Part shown: one piece after another, positions 1 to 11,800 of the stretch | Position numbering within the stretch: position 1 is the stretch's first letter | Layout: each line of letters starts with the position of its first letter | Source of the DNA: Agelas oroides | Lineage: Eukaryota; Porifera; Demospongiae; Agelasida; Agelasidae | Length of the DNA: 64,000 nt | Direction of reading: 5' to 3' | Assembly (NCBI GenBank): GCA_949130485.1 | Contig: OX422187.1 | Coordinates: 6,956,205-7,020,204 of the forward strand | Made by a program: the position numbers and the translations under genes | The notes under the pieces: generated by a model | The model's database searches: none | Told to the model about the DNA's origin: nothing | Seen by the model: only the letters and a program-made list of their open reading frames with translations

Positions 1-2288
1 TGACCTCCGAGGAGGTGATGTTAATCACGTGCAGGCCTGATTAAGTGCCAAAGAAAATCGAGAGAGCAGTTTTCACCGCTGTTGTGGCCCTGTGAGGTTG
101 GTGCAAGCCTGTTTCTGTGAGGGAAATCTTGATAAATCAGTTTTAACCTCCGTGGACGAGCTGTGAAGCACGTGCATGCCTGTTTAAGTGCCAGAGACGA
201 TCGTGAAAGCAGTTTTCAGCGCTGTGGAGGCCGTGTGTGGTTGGTGCCAGACAGTTTAAATGCGGGAAAGATGTGATATTACCGTTTAACCTCTGTGGAG
301 GTGCTGTGATGCGGGAAAGAACTGATAACGACGTTTTAACCTCCGAGGAGGTGCTGTGAAGCACGTGCAGGCCTGTTTAAGTGCCAAACAAAATCGAGAA
401 AGCAGTTTTCACTTCTGTGGAGGCCCTGTGAGTTTGGTGCAAGCCTCTTTCTGTGAGGGAAATCCTGATAAAGCAGTTTTAACCGTCGTGGACGAGCTGT
501 GAAGCACGTGCATGCCTGTTTAAGTGCCAGAGAAGATCGTGAAAGCAGTTTTCATCCCTGTGGAGGCCGTGTGAGGTTTGTGCAAGCCTGTTTATGTGCT
601 AGAAAGATCTGATAACGCCGTTTAAGTACGTGGAGGCCTGTTTTAGTGCCAGAGAAGATCGAGAAAGCACTTTTCGTCGCTGTGGAGGCCGTGTGAGGTT
701 TGTGAAAGCCTGTTTATGTGCGGGAAAGGCCTGAAAAAGCTGTTTTAAACTCCGAGGAGATGCTGTGAAGCACCTGCAGGCCTGTTTAACTGCCAGGGAA
801 TATCAAGAAAGACGTTTGCACTGCTGTGGAGGTCCTGTGAGGCTCGTGCAAGGCTGTTTATGTGTGGGAAAGACCTGATAACGTCGTTTTAACCTCCGAG
901 GAGGTACTGTGAATCACGTGCAGGCCTGTTTAAGTGCCATAGAAGATCCAGAAAGCAGATTTCACTGCTCAGGCGGCCCTGTTAGGTTAATGCAAGCCTG
1001 TTTATGAGCGGGAAATCCCGATAAAGCAGTTTTAACCTCAGAGCAGGTGCTGTGAAGCACGTGCAGGCCTGTTTAAGTGCCCGAGAAGATCCAGAAAGCA
1101 GATTTCACTGCTCAGGCGGCCCCGTTAGGTTAATGCAAGCCTGTTTATGAGCGGGAAATCCCGATAAAGCAGTTTTAACCTCAGAGCAGGTGCTGTGAAG
1201 CACGTGCAGGCCTGTTTAAGTGCCAGGGAAGGTCGAGAACTCAATTGTCTCCACAGTGAAGCTCGTGCGACGCTCGTGTATGCCTGTTTATGTGCGGTAA
1301 AGACCTGATAACGCCGTTTGAACCTCCGTGGAGGTGCTGTGAAGCAATTGCCGACTTGTTTAAGTGCCAGGAAGGATCGAGAGTGCAGTTTTCTCCACTG
1401 TGGAGGTCCTGTGAGGTTGGTACAAGCCTGCTTATGTGCGGGAAGTCCTGATAAACAGTTTTAACCTCCGAGGAGGTGCAGTGAAGCACGTGTGGAAGAC
1501 CTGTGAGGCTCGTGCATGCCTGTTTATGTGCGGGTAAGACCTAGCTGATAACGTGCTTTTAACCGCCGAGGAGGTGCTGTGAAGCACGTGCAGTCCTGTT
1601 TAAGTGCCCGAGAAGATCGAGAAGCAGTTTTCACCACTGTGGAAGCCCTGTGATGTTGGTGCAAGCTTGTTTATGTGCGAGAAAAATCTGATAACGCCGT
1701 TTTAACCTCTAAGGAAGTGCTGTGAAGCACGTGGAGGCTTCTTTAAGTGCCATGGAAGATCGAGAAGCAGTTTTCACCACTGTGGAGGCCCTGTGATGTT
1801 GATGCAAGCCTGCTTATGTGCGGGAAATCCTGATACACAGTTTTAACCTTCGAGGAGGTGCTGTCAAGCACGTGAAGGCGTGCTTAAGTGTCAGGGAAGA
1901 TCGAGAAAGCAGTTTTCACCACTGAGGAGGACCTGTGAGGCTCGTGCATGCCTGTTTATGTGCGGGAAAGACCTGATAACGTAGTCTTAACCAACGAGGA
2001 GGTTCTGTGAAGCATGTGCAGGCCTGTTTAAGTGCCAGAGAAGATCGAGAAAGAAGATTTCACTGCTCAGGAGGCCCTGTTAGGTTGGTGCAAGCCTGTT
2101 TGTGTGCGGGAAAGATCTGATAACGCCGTTTTAACCTCTGAGGGTGTGCTGTGAAGTACGTGGAGGCATGTTTAATTGCCTGGGATGACCGAGAAAGCAG
2201 TGGAGTTTCTGTGAGGCTCGTGCATGTCTGTTTATGCGCGGGAATGAGCTGATAACGCCGTTTTAACCTCCGTGGAGGTGCTGTGAAG
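1..2288. repeat. 144-bp dimeric satellite, left block
   Basis: Tandem array with a monomer of about 144 bp. Each monomer is two 72-bp halves that align end to end. Half A starts GTGAAGCACGTGCAGGCC and continues TGTTTAAGTGCC. Half B starts GTGAGGTTGGTGCAAGCC and continues TGTTTATGTGCGGG. Both halves end in a GGAGG-type segment followed by CCCT or TGCT. Monomers in this block are diverged from one another, but 144-bp neighbours can be nearly identical, as at about 950-1210. No gene is seen. Short ORFs here are chance products of a period divisible by three. Confidence 0.95.
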
Positions 2289-2842
2289 CTTCTTCTTCGT
2301 CTTTGTAACCTCCTTTCTAGGAGGGTATCCCAAGTTGGGCTATATAGGGCCGGGTTGGAATGGTAGTGTGATCCGATGTGCACGGAGTTGGTCTAGAAAG
2401 TCCACAATGTACACCTGTGTTTGGTGGTCCTTAATCCATACACAGCTGACCATGACGTCGACAAAGTGGTCAGGGTCCAGGTTAATATCAGGGAGTAGCG
2501 ATTTAACGTGGGAGGGTGCATCTGAGAGTAATTCATGGCGGCGAGTGGAGAGGGAGGGGCAGCGCAAAATGAACTGGGCGGGGTCCTCAGGTGCAGTGAG
2601 ACACAGCTTGCAGGTGGAGTCGCCAGTGGCTGTGCCATTCATCCTGCGTTGAAACCTCGAGGCGTCAGCCTCCTGGCCATCACAGCCAACCAGCATTCTA
2701 AGACGAAAGTTGGTTCTGATGGTGGCTTGTCGATCGTGCAGGGTGGAGTACCAATGGTGGGACGGTTTACCGAAGGGGAGGTCGCAGTAGCCAATCGGTC
2801 TAGAAAGTCAACAATGTACACTTGTGTTGCGTGGTCCTTAAG
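2289..2842 (-). mobile_element. 3' fragment of a non-LTR retrotransposon (LINE)
   Basis: A non-satellite insert read on the minus strand. Its 3' end (low coordinate) is a GAAGAAGAAG-type tail abutting the satellite. Its coding part is the C-terminal region of a LINE reverse transcriptase. At the 5' side (about 2797-2842) a second, diverged copy of the terminal coding stretch VYIVDFLD appears, matching 2390-2435. The fragment therefore holds either a partial tandem duplication of its own 3' end or two overlapping insertions. A short AAGC direct repeat at both junctions may be the target-site duplication. The LINE family differs from the CR1/L2-like LINE elsewhere in the window; an I- or RTE-type assignment would be a guess. 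Confidence 0.75.
2340..2799 (-). pseudogene. LINE reverse transcriptase C-terminus with zinc knuckle (fragment)
   Basis: Minus-strand open frame. It reads HHWYSTLHDRQATIRTNFRL, then MLVGCDGQEADASRF, then a cysteine/histidine knuckle of the type CKLC...RCPSL...RRHELL. This arrangement, with an arginine-rich helix followed by C-x2-C...C, is usual at the C-terminus of LINE ORF2 proteins downstream of the RT domain. No RT catalytic motifs are present, so this is only the last 150 or so residues. The ATG inside the frame (about 2696) is internal to the original protein and is not a real start. No host function is suggested. Confidence 0.7.
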
Positions 2843-5800
2843 CACGTGCAACCTTTTAAAGTACCAGAGAAGATCGAAATAGCAGTTTTCACCGCTATTG
2901 GGGCCCTCTGAGGTTGGTGCAAGCCTGTTTATGTACGGGAAAGACCTGATAACACCGTTTTAACCTAGCTCCGAGGTGGTGCTGTTAAGCTCGATGAGGC
3001 CTGTTTAAGTGCCAGAGAAGATCGAGAAAGCAGTTTTCACCGCTGTGGAGGCCCTGTGAGGTTGGGGCAAGCCTGTTTATGAGCGGGAAATCCTAATAAA
3101 GCAGTTTTAACCTCAGAGGAAGCTCTGTGAAGCACGTGCAGGCCTGTTTATGTGCCAGGGAAGGTCGAGAAATCAATTTTTTCCACAGTGGAGCTTCTGC
3201 GACTCTGGTGTATGCCTGTTTATGTGCGGTAAAGACCTGATGACGCAGTTCAAAGCTCCGTGGAGGTGCTGTGAAGCACTTGCAGGCTTGTTTAAGTGCA
3301 AGGGAAGATCGAGAATGCAGTTTTCACCAATGTGGAGGTCCTGCGAGGCTCGTGCAAGCCTGTTTATGAGCGGGACAGAACTGGTAACGACGTTTTAACC
3401 TCCGAGGAGTTGCTGTGAAGCACGCGCAGGCCTGTTCAAGTGCCAGAGAAGATCGAGAAAGCAGTTTTCAATGCTGTGGTTGCCCTGTGAGGTTGGTGCA
3501 AGCCTGTTTATGTACAGGAAAGACCTGATAACGCCGTTTTAACATACGAGGCTGCTCTGTGAAGAACGAGAAAGCCTGTTTATGTTCTTGAGAAGGTCGA
3601 GAAATCAATTTTCGCCACAGAGGAGTTCCTGCGACTCTCGTGTATGCCTGTTTATGTGCGGTAAAGACATGACAACGCCGTTTAAACCTCCGTTGAGGTG
3701 CTGTGAAGCACTTGCAGGCTTGTTTAAGTGCCAGGGAAGATTGAGAATGCAGTTTTTACCACTGTAGAGGTGCTGTGAGGCTCGCGCAAGCCTGTTTATG
3801 TGCGGGAAACAACTGATAACGACGTTTTAACCTCCGAGGAGGTGCAGTGAAGCACGTTCAGGCCTGTTTAAGTACCAAAGAAAATCGATAAAGCAGTTTT
3901 CACCGCTGTGGAGGCCCTGTGAGGTTGGGGCAAGCCTGTTTATGTGCAGGAAAGACCTGATAACGCCATTTTAACCTCCGAGGAGGTGCAGTGTAGCACG
4001 TGCAGGCCTGTTTAAGTGCCAGAGAAGATCGAGAAAGCAGTTTTCAAAGCTGTGGAAGCGGTTTGAGGTCGGTGAAAGCCTGTTCATATATGGGAAAGAC
4101 CTGATAACGCCGTTTTCACCTCCGAAGGGGTACTGTGAAGCACGTGCAGGCCTGTTTAAGCGCCAGGGAAGATCGAGAATGCAGTTTTCACCACTGCGGA
4201 GGTCCTGTGAGGCTCGTCCAAGCCTGCTTATGAGCGGGAAATAATTGATAATGACGTCTTAACCTCGGAGGAGGTGCTGCGAAGAACGTGCCGGCCTGTT
4301 TAAGTGCCAGGGAAGATCGAGAAAGCAGTTTTCACAGCTGTGGCCGCCCTGTGAGGTTGGTGCAAGCCTGTTTATGTACAGGAAAGACCTGATAACGCCG
4401 TTTTAACCTACGAGGCTATGCTGTGAAGCTCGTGAAGGCCTGTTTCAGTGACAGTGAAGATCAAGAAAGCAGTTTCCACCACTGTGGAAGTCCTGTGAGG
4501 TTGGTGCAAGCCTGTTTATGTGCGGGAAAGACCTGACAAAGTAGTTTTAACCTCCGAGTAGGTGCTGTGAAGCACGTGTAGGCCTGTTTAAGTGCCAAAG
4601 AAAATCGATAAAGCAGTTTTCACCGCTGTGGAGGCCCTGTGAGGTGGGGACAAGGTTGTTTATGTACAGGAAAGACCTGATAACGCCGTTTTAACCAATA
4701 CGAGGCTGTGCTGTGAAGCTCGTGAAGGCCTGTTTCAGTGACAGTGAAGATCAAGAAAGCAGTTTCCACCACTGTGGAGGTCCTGTGAGGTTGGTGCAAG
4801 CCTGTTTATGTGTGGGAAAGACCTGATAACGCCGTTTTAACCTCCAAGGTGGTGCTGTGAAGCACGTGCAGGCCTGTTTAAGTGCCAGAGAAGACCGAGA
4901 GAGATGTTTTCACCGCTGTGGCTGCCCTGTGAGGTTGTTGCAAGCCTGTTTATGTGCTGGAAAGACCTGACAAAGTAGTTTTAACCTCCAAGGTGGTGCT
5001 GTGAACCACGTGTAGGCCTGTTTAAGTGCCAAAGGAAATCGATAAAGCAGTTTTCACCGCTGTGGAGGCCCCGTGAGATTGGACAAGCCAGTTTATGTGA
5101 AAGACTTGAAAAGTCGTTTTAAACTCCCAGGGGGTGCTGTGAAGCACGTGCAGGCTTGTTTAAGTGCCATGCAAGATCGAGAAAACAGTTTTCACCACTG
5201 TGGTGGTCCTTTGGGGCTCCTGTAAGACTGTTTATGTGCGGGAAAGAACTGATAACGACGTTTTAACCTCCGAGGAGCTACTGTGAAGCACGTGAAGGCC
5301 AGTTTAAGTGCCAAAGAAGATCGATAAAGCAGTTTTCACCGCTGTGGAGGCACTGTGAGGTTGGGGCAAGCCTGTTTATGTGCGGGAAAGACCTGATAAC
5401 GCCATTTTAACCTCCGAGGAGATGCAGTGAAACACGTGCAGGCCTGTTTATGTGCCAGAGAAGATCGAGAAAGCAGTTTTCACTGCTGTGGCTGCCCATG
5501 ATATTGGTGCAGCCTGTTTATGTACAGGAAAGACCTAATAACGACTTTTTAACCTACGAGGCTGTGCTGTGAAGCTCGTGAAAGCCTGTTTCAGTGACAG
5601 TGAAGATCAAGAAAGCAGTTTCCATCACTGTGGTGGTCCTGTGAGGTTGGTGCAAGCCTGTTTATGTGCGGGAAAGACCTCATAACGCTGTTTTAACATC
5701 CGAGGAGGTGCTGTGATGTACTGGAGGCCTGTTTAAGTACCAGAGATGATCGAGAGAGCAGTTTTCACCACTGGGGAGGCCCTGTGAAGTTGTTGCAAGC

Positions 5801-8800
5801 CTGTTTATGTGCGGGAAAGACCTGACGAAGTCGTTTTAACCTCCGAGGAGGTGCTGTGACGCACTTGTAGGCCTGTTTAAGTGCCAGGGAAGATCGGGAC
5901 AGCAGTTTTCACCACTGAGAAGGACCTGTGAGGCTCCTGCATTCCTGTTTATGTGCGGGTAAAATCTGACAACGCCGTTTTGACCTCAGAGGAAGTGCTG
6001 TGAAGCACGTGCAGGCCAGTTTAAGTGGCAGGGAAGGTCGAGAAATCAATTTTCTCCACAGAGGAGTTCCTGCGACTCTCGTGTATGCCTGTTTATGTGC
6101 GGTAAAGACATGATAACGCCGTTTTAACCTCCGAGGTGGTGCTGTGAAGCACGTGCAGGCCTGTTTAAGTGCCAAAGAAAATCGATAAAGCTGTTTTCAC
6201 CGCTGTGGAGGCCCTGTGACGTTGGGACAAGTCTGTTTATGTGCGGGAAAGACCTGATAACGGCATTTTAACCTACGAGGAGGTGCAGGGAAGCTCGTGC
6301 AGACCTGTGTAAGTGCCAGAGAAGATCGAGAAAGCAGTTCTCACTGCTGTGGCTGCCCTGTGAGGTTGGTGAAAGCATGTTTGTGTGCGGGAAAGACCTA
6401 AAAAAGCTGTTTTAAACTCCGAGGAGATGCTGTGAGGCACCTGCAAGCCTGTTTAACTTCCAGGGAAAATCGAGAAAGAAGTTTATACCACTCTAGAGGT
6501 CCTGTGAGGTTCGAGAAAGCCTATTTATCTGAGGGAAAGAACTAATTACGACGTTTTCACTTCGGAGGAGGTGCTATGAAGCACGTGCAGGCCTGTTTAA
6601 GCGCCAAAGAAAATCGATAAAGCAGTTTTCACAGCTGTGGAGGCCCTATGAGGTTTCGGCAAGCCTGTTTTATGTGAGGAAAAGACCTGATAACGGCATT
6701 TTAAGCTCCGAGGAGGTGCGGTGAAGCACGTGCAGGCCGGTTTAAGTGCCAAAGGAAATCGATAAAGCAGTTTTCACCGCTGTGGAGGCCCTGTAAGGTT
6801 GGGACAAGGCTGTTTATGTACAGGAAAGACCTGATAACGCCGTTTTAACCAATACGAGGCTGTGCTGTGAAGCTCGTGAAGGCCTGTTTCAGTGACACTG
6901 AAGATCAAGAAAGCAGTTTCCACCACTGTGGAGGTCCTGTGAGGTTGGTGCAAGCCTGTTTATGTGCGGGAAAGACCTGACAAATTAGTTTTAACCTCCG
7001 AGGTGGTGCTGTGAAGCACGTGTAGGCCTGTTTAAGTGCCAAAGGAAATTGATAAAGCAGTTTTCACCGCTGTGGAGACCCCGTGAAGTTGGGACAAGTC
7101 TGTTTATGTGCGGGAAAGACTTGAAAAGTCGTTTTAAACTCCCAGGGGGTGCTGTGAAGCACGTGCAGGCTTGTTTAAGTGCCATACAAGATCGAGAAAA
7201 CAGTTTTCACCACTGTGGTGGTCCTTTGGGGCTCCTGTAAGACTGTTTATGTGCGGGAAAGAACTGATAACGACGTTTTAACCTCCGAGGAGCTACTGTG
7301 AAGCACGTGAAGGCCAGTTTAAGTGCCAAAGAAGATCGATAAAGCAGTTTTCACCGCTGTGGAGGCACTGTGAGGTTGTTGCAAGCCTGTTTATGTGCGG
7401 GAAATACCTGACAAAGTAGTTTTAACCTCCGAGGAGGTGCTGTGACGCCCTTGTAGACCTGTTTAACTGCCAGGGAAGATCGGGACAACAGTTTTCACCA
7501 CTGAGGAGGACCTGTGAGGCTCCTGCATTCCTGTTTATGTGCGGGTAAGATCTGATAACGCCGTTTTGACCTCAGAGGAAGTGCTGTGAAGAACGTGCAG
7601 GCCTGTTTAAGTGCAAGGGTAGGTCGAGAAATCAATTTACTCCGCAGTGGAGTTCCTGCGACTCTCGTGTATGCCTGTTTATGTGCAGTAAAAACCTGAT
7701 AACGCCGTTTAAACATCCGAGGAGGTGCTGTGAAGCACGTGCAGGCCTGTTTAAGTGCCGAAGAAAATCGATAAAGCTGTTTTCACCGCTGTGGAGGCCC
7801 TGTGAGTTTGGGGCAAGCCTGTTTATGTGCGAGAAAAACCAGATAATGCCATTTTAACCTCCGAGGAGGTGCAGTGAAGCACATGCCGGCTTGTTTAAGT
7901 GCCAGAGAAGATCGAGAAAGCAGTTTTCACTGCTGTGGCTGCCCTATGATGTTGGTGCAAGCCTGTTTATGTACAGGAAAGACCTGATAACGCCGTTTTA
8001 ACCAATACGAGGCTGTGCTGTGAAGCTCGTGAAAGCCTGTTTCAGTGACAGTGAAGATCAAGAAAGAAGTTTCCACCACTGTGGAGGTTCTTTGAGGTTG
8101 GTGCAAGCCTGTTTATGTGCGAGAAAGACCTGATAACGCCGTTTTAACCTCCTAGGAGGTGCTGTGATGTACGTGGTAAGTGCCAGAGAAGATCGAGAGA
8201 GCAGTTTTCACCGCTGTGGAGGCCCTGTGACGTTGTTGCAAGCCTGTTTATGTGCGAGAAAGACCTGATAACGCCGTTTTAACCTCCGAGGAGGTGCTGT
8301 GATGTACGTGGTAAGTGCCAGAGAAGACCGACAAAGCAGTTTTCACCGCTGTGGAGGCCCTGTGAGGTTGGTGCAAGCCTGTTTATATGCGGGAAAGACT
8401 TGACAAAGTAGTTTTAACCTCCAAGGTGGTGCTGTGACACACTTGTAGGCCTGTTTAAGTGCCACGGAAGATCGGGTAAGCAGTTTTCACCACTGAGGAC
8501 GACCTATGAGGCTCGTGCTTGCCTGTTTATGTGCGAGAAAGATCTGATATCGCCGTTTTCTCCTCAGAGGAAGTGCTGTGATGCACGTGCAGGCCTGTTT
8601 AAGTGGTAGGGAAGGTCGAGAAATCAATTTTCTCCACAGAGGAGTTACTGCGACTGTCGTGTATGCCTGTTTATGTGCGGTAAAGACCTGATAACGCCGT
8701 TTCAACCTCCGAGGCGGTGCTGTGAAGCACGTGCAGGCCTGTTTAAGTGCCAGAGAAAATCGATAAAACTGTTTTCACCGCTGTGGAGGCCCTGTGAGGT

Positions 8801-11800
8801 TGGGGCAAGCTTGTTTATGTGCGGGAAAGACTTGATAACGCCATTTTAACCTCCGAGGAGGTGCAGTGAAGCACATGCCGGCCTGTTTAAGTGCCAGAGA
8901 AGATCAAGAAAGCAGTTTTCACTGCTGTGGCTGCCCTATGATGTTGGTGACAAGCCTGCTTATGCACAGGAAAGACCTGATAACGCCGTTTTAACCTACA
9001 AGGCTGTGCTGTGAAGCTCGTGAAAGCCTGTTTCAGTGACAGTGAAGATCAAGAAAGCAGTTTCCACCACTGTGTAGGTCCTGTGAGGTTGGTGCAAGCC
9101 TGTTTATGTGCGGGAAAGAACTGACAACGACGGTTTAACCTCGGAGGGGGTGCTGTGAAGCACGTGCAGGCCTGTTTAAGTGCCAAAGAAAATGGATAAA
9201 GCAGTTTTCACCGCTGTGGAGGCCCTGTGAGGTTGGGGTAAGCCTGTTTATGTGCGGGAAAGACCTGATAACGCCATTTTAACCTCCGAGGAGGTGCAGT
9301 GAAGCTCGTGCAGGCCTGTTTAGGTGCCAGAGAAGATCGAGAAAGCAGTTTTCACTGCTGTGGATGCCCTGTGAGGTTGGTGCAAGCCTGCTTATGTACA
9401 GGAAAGACCTGATAACGCCGTTTTAACCTACGAGACTGTGCTGTGAACCTCGTGAAAGCCTGTTTCAGTGACAGTGAAGATCAAGAAAGCAGTTTCCACC
9501 ACTGTGTAGGTCCTGCGAGGTTGGTGCAAGCCTGTTTATGTGAGGGAAAGAACTGATAACGACGTTTTAACCTCGGAGGAGGTGCTGTGAAGCACGTGCA
9601 GGCCTGTTTAAGTGCCAAAGAAAATCGATAAAGCAGTTTTCACCGCTGTGGAGGCCCTGTGAGGTTGGGGTAAGCCTGTTTATGTGCGGGAAATACCTGA
9701 TAACGCCATTTTAACCTCCGAGGAGGTGCAAGGAAGCACGTTCAGGCCTGTTTAAGTGCCAGAGAAGATCGAGAAAGCACTTTTCGTCGCTGTGGAGGCC
9801 GTGTGAGGTTGGTGAAAGCCTGTTTATGTGCGGGAAAGACCTGAAAAAGCTGTTTTAAACTCCGAGGAGATGCTGTGAAGCACCTGCAGGCCTGTTTAAC
9901 TTCCAGGGAATATCGAGAAGGACGTTTATACCACTGTGGAGGTCCTGTGAGGTTCGAGAAAGCCTGTTTATCTGAGGGAAGGAACTAATAACGACGTTTT
10001 CACATCGGAGGAGGTGCTATGAAGCACGTACAGGCCTGTTTAAGTGCCAAAGAAAATCGATTAAGCAGTCTTCACCGCTGTGGAGACCCTGTGAGGTTGG
10101 GGCAAGCCTGTTTATGCGCGGAAAAGACCTGATAACGGCATTTTAAGCTCCGAGGAGGTGCGGTGAAGCACGTGCAGGCCTGTTTAAGTGCCAGAGAAGG
10201 TCGAGAAAGCAGTTTTTACAGCTGTGGCGGCCCTGTGAGGTTGGTGCAAGCCTATTTATGTACAGGAAAGACCTGATAACGCCGTTTTAACTTACGAGGC
10301 TGTGCTGTGAAGCTCGCGAAAGCCTGTTTCAGTGACAGTGAAGATCAAGAAAGCAGTTTCCACCACTGTGGAGGTCCTGTGAGGTTGGTGCAATCCTGTT
10401 TATGTGCTGGAAAGACTTGATAACGCCGTTTCAACCTCCGAGGTGGTGCTGTGAAGCACGTGCAGGCCTGTTTAAGTGCCAGAGAAGACCGACAAAGCAG
10501 TTTTTACCGCTGTGGAGGCCCTGTGAGGTTGGTGCAAGCCTGTTTATATGCGGGAAAGACCTGATAAAGTAGTTTTAACCTCCGAAGAGGTGCTGTGACG
10601 CACTTGTACGCCTGTTTAAGTGCCAGGGAAGATCGGGTAAGCAGTTTTCACCACTGAGGAGGACCTGTGTGGCGGGCATGCCTGTTTATGTGTGGGAAAG
10701 ATCTGATAACTCCGTTTTGACCTCAGAGGAAGTGCTGTGAAGCACGTGCAGGCCTCTTTAGGCGGCAGGGAAGGTCGAGAAATCAATTTTCTCCACAGAG
10801 GAGTTCCTGCGACTCTCGTGTATGCCTGTTTATGTGCGGTAAAGACTTGATAACGCCGAATAAAACCTCCGTGGAGTTGCTGTGAAGCACTTGCAGGCTT
10901 GTTTAAGTGCAAGGGATGGCCACTGTGAAGATCCTGTGACGCTCGCGCAAGCCTGTTTATGTGCGGCACTGAACTGGTAACGACGTTTTAACCGCCATGT
11001 AGGTGCATTGAAGCACGTGCCGGCCTGTTTAAGTGCCAGAAATGATCGAGAAAGCAGTTTTCACTGCTGTGGCTGCCCTATGATGTTGGTGCAAGCGTGT
11101 TTATGTACAGGAAAGACCTGATAACGCCGTTTTAACCTCCGAGGCTGTGCTGTGAAGCTCGTGAAAGCCTGTTTCAGTGACAGTGAAGATCATGAAAACA
11201 ATTTCCACCACTCTGGCTGCCCTGTGAGGTTGGTGAAAGCATGTTTGTGTGCGGGAAAGACCTAAGAAAGCCGTTTTAAACTCCGAGGAGATGCTGTGAA
11301 GCACCTGCAGGCCTGTTTAACTTCCAGGGAATATCGAGAAAGAAGTTTACACCACTGTGGAGGTCCTGTGAGGCTCGTGAAAGCCTGTTTATCTGCGGGA
11401 AAGAACTGATAACGACGTTTTAACCTCGGAGGAGGTGCTGTGAAGAACGTGCAGGCCAGTTTAAGTGGCAAAGAAAATCGATAAAGCAGTTTTCACCGCT
11501 GTGGAGGCCCTGTGAGGTTGGGGCAAGCCTGTTTATGTGCGGGAAAGACCTGATAAGGCCATTTTAACCTCCGAGGAGGTGCAGTGAAGCACGTGCAAGC
11601 TTTTTTTAAGTGCCAGGGAAGATCGAGAAAGCAGTTTTCACTGCTGTGGCTGCCCTGTGAGGTTGGTGAAAGCATGTTTGTGTGTGGGAAAGACTTAAAA
11701 AATCCGTTTTAAACTCCGAGGAGATGCTGTGAAGCACCTGCAGGACTGTTTAACTTCCAGGGAATGTCGAGAAAGAAGTTTACACCACTGTGGAGGTCCT

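Noticed and set aside
1-2288. CENP-B box in the satellite (CGGGA near TTTATGTGCGGGAAA)
   Set aside because: Only the CGGGA end matches; the TTCG half and the spacing of the box are absent.
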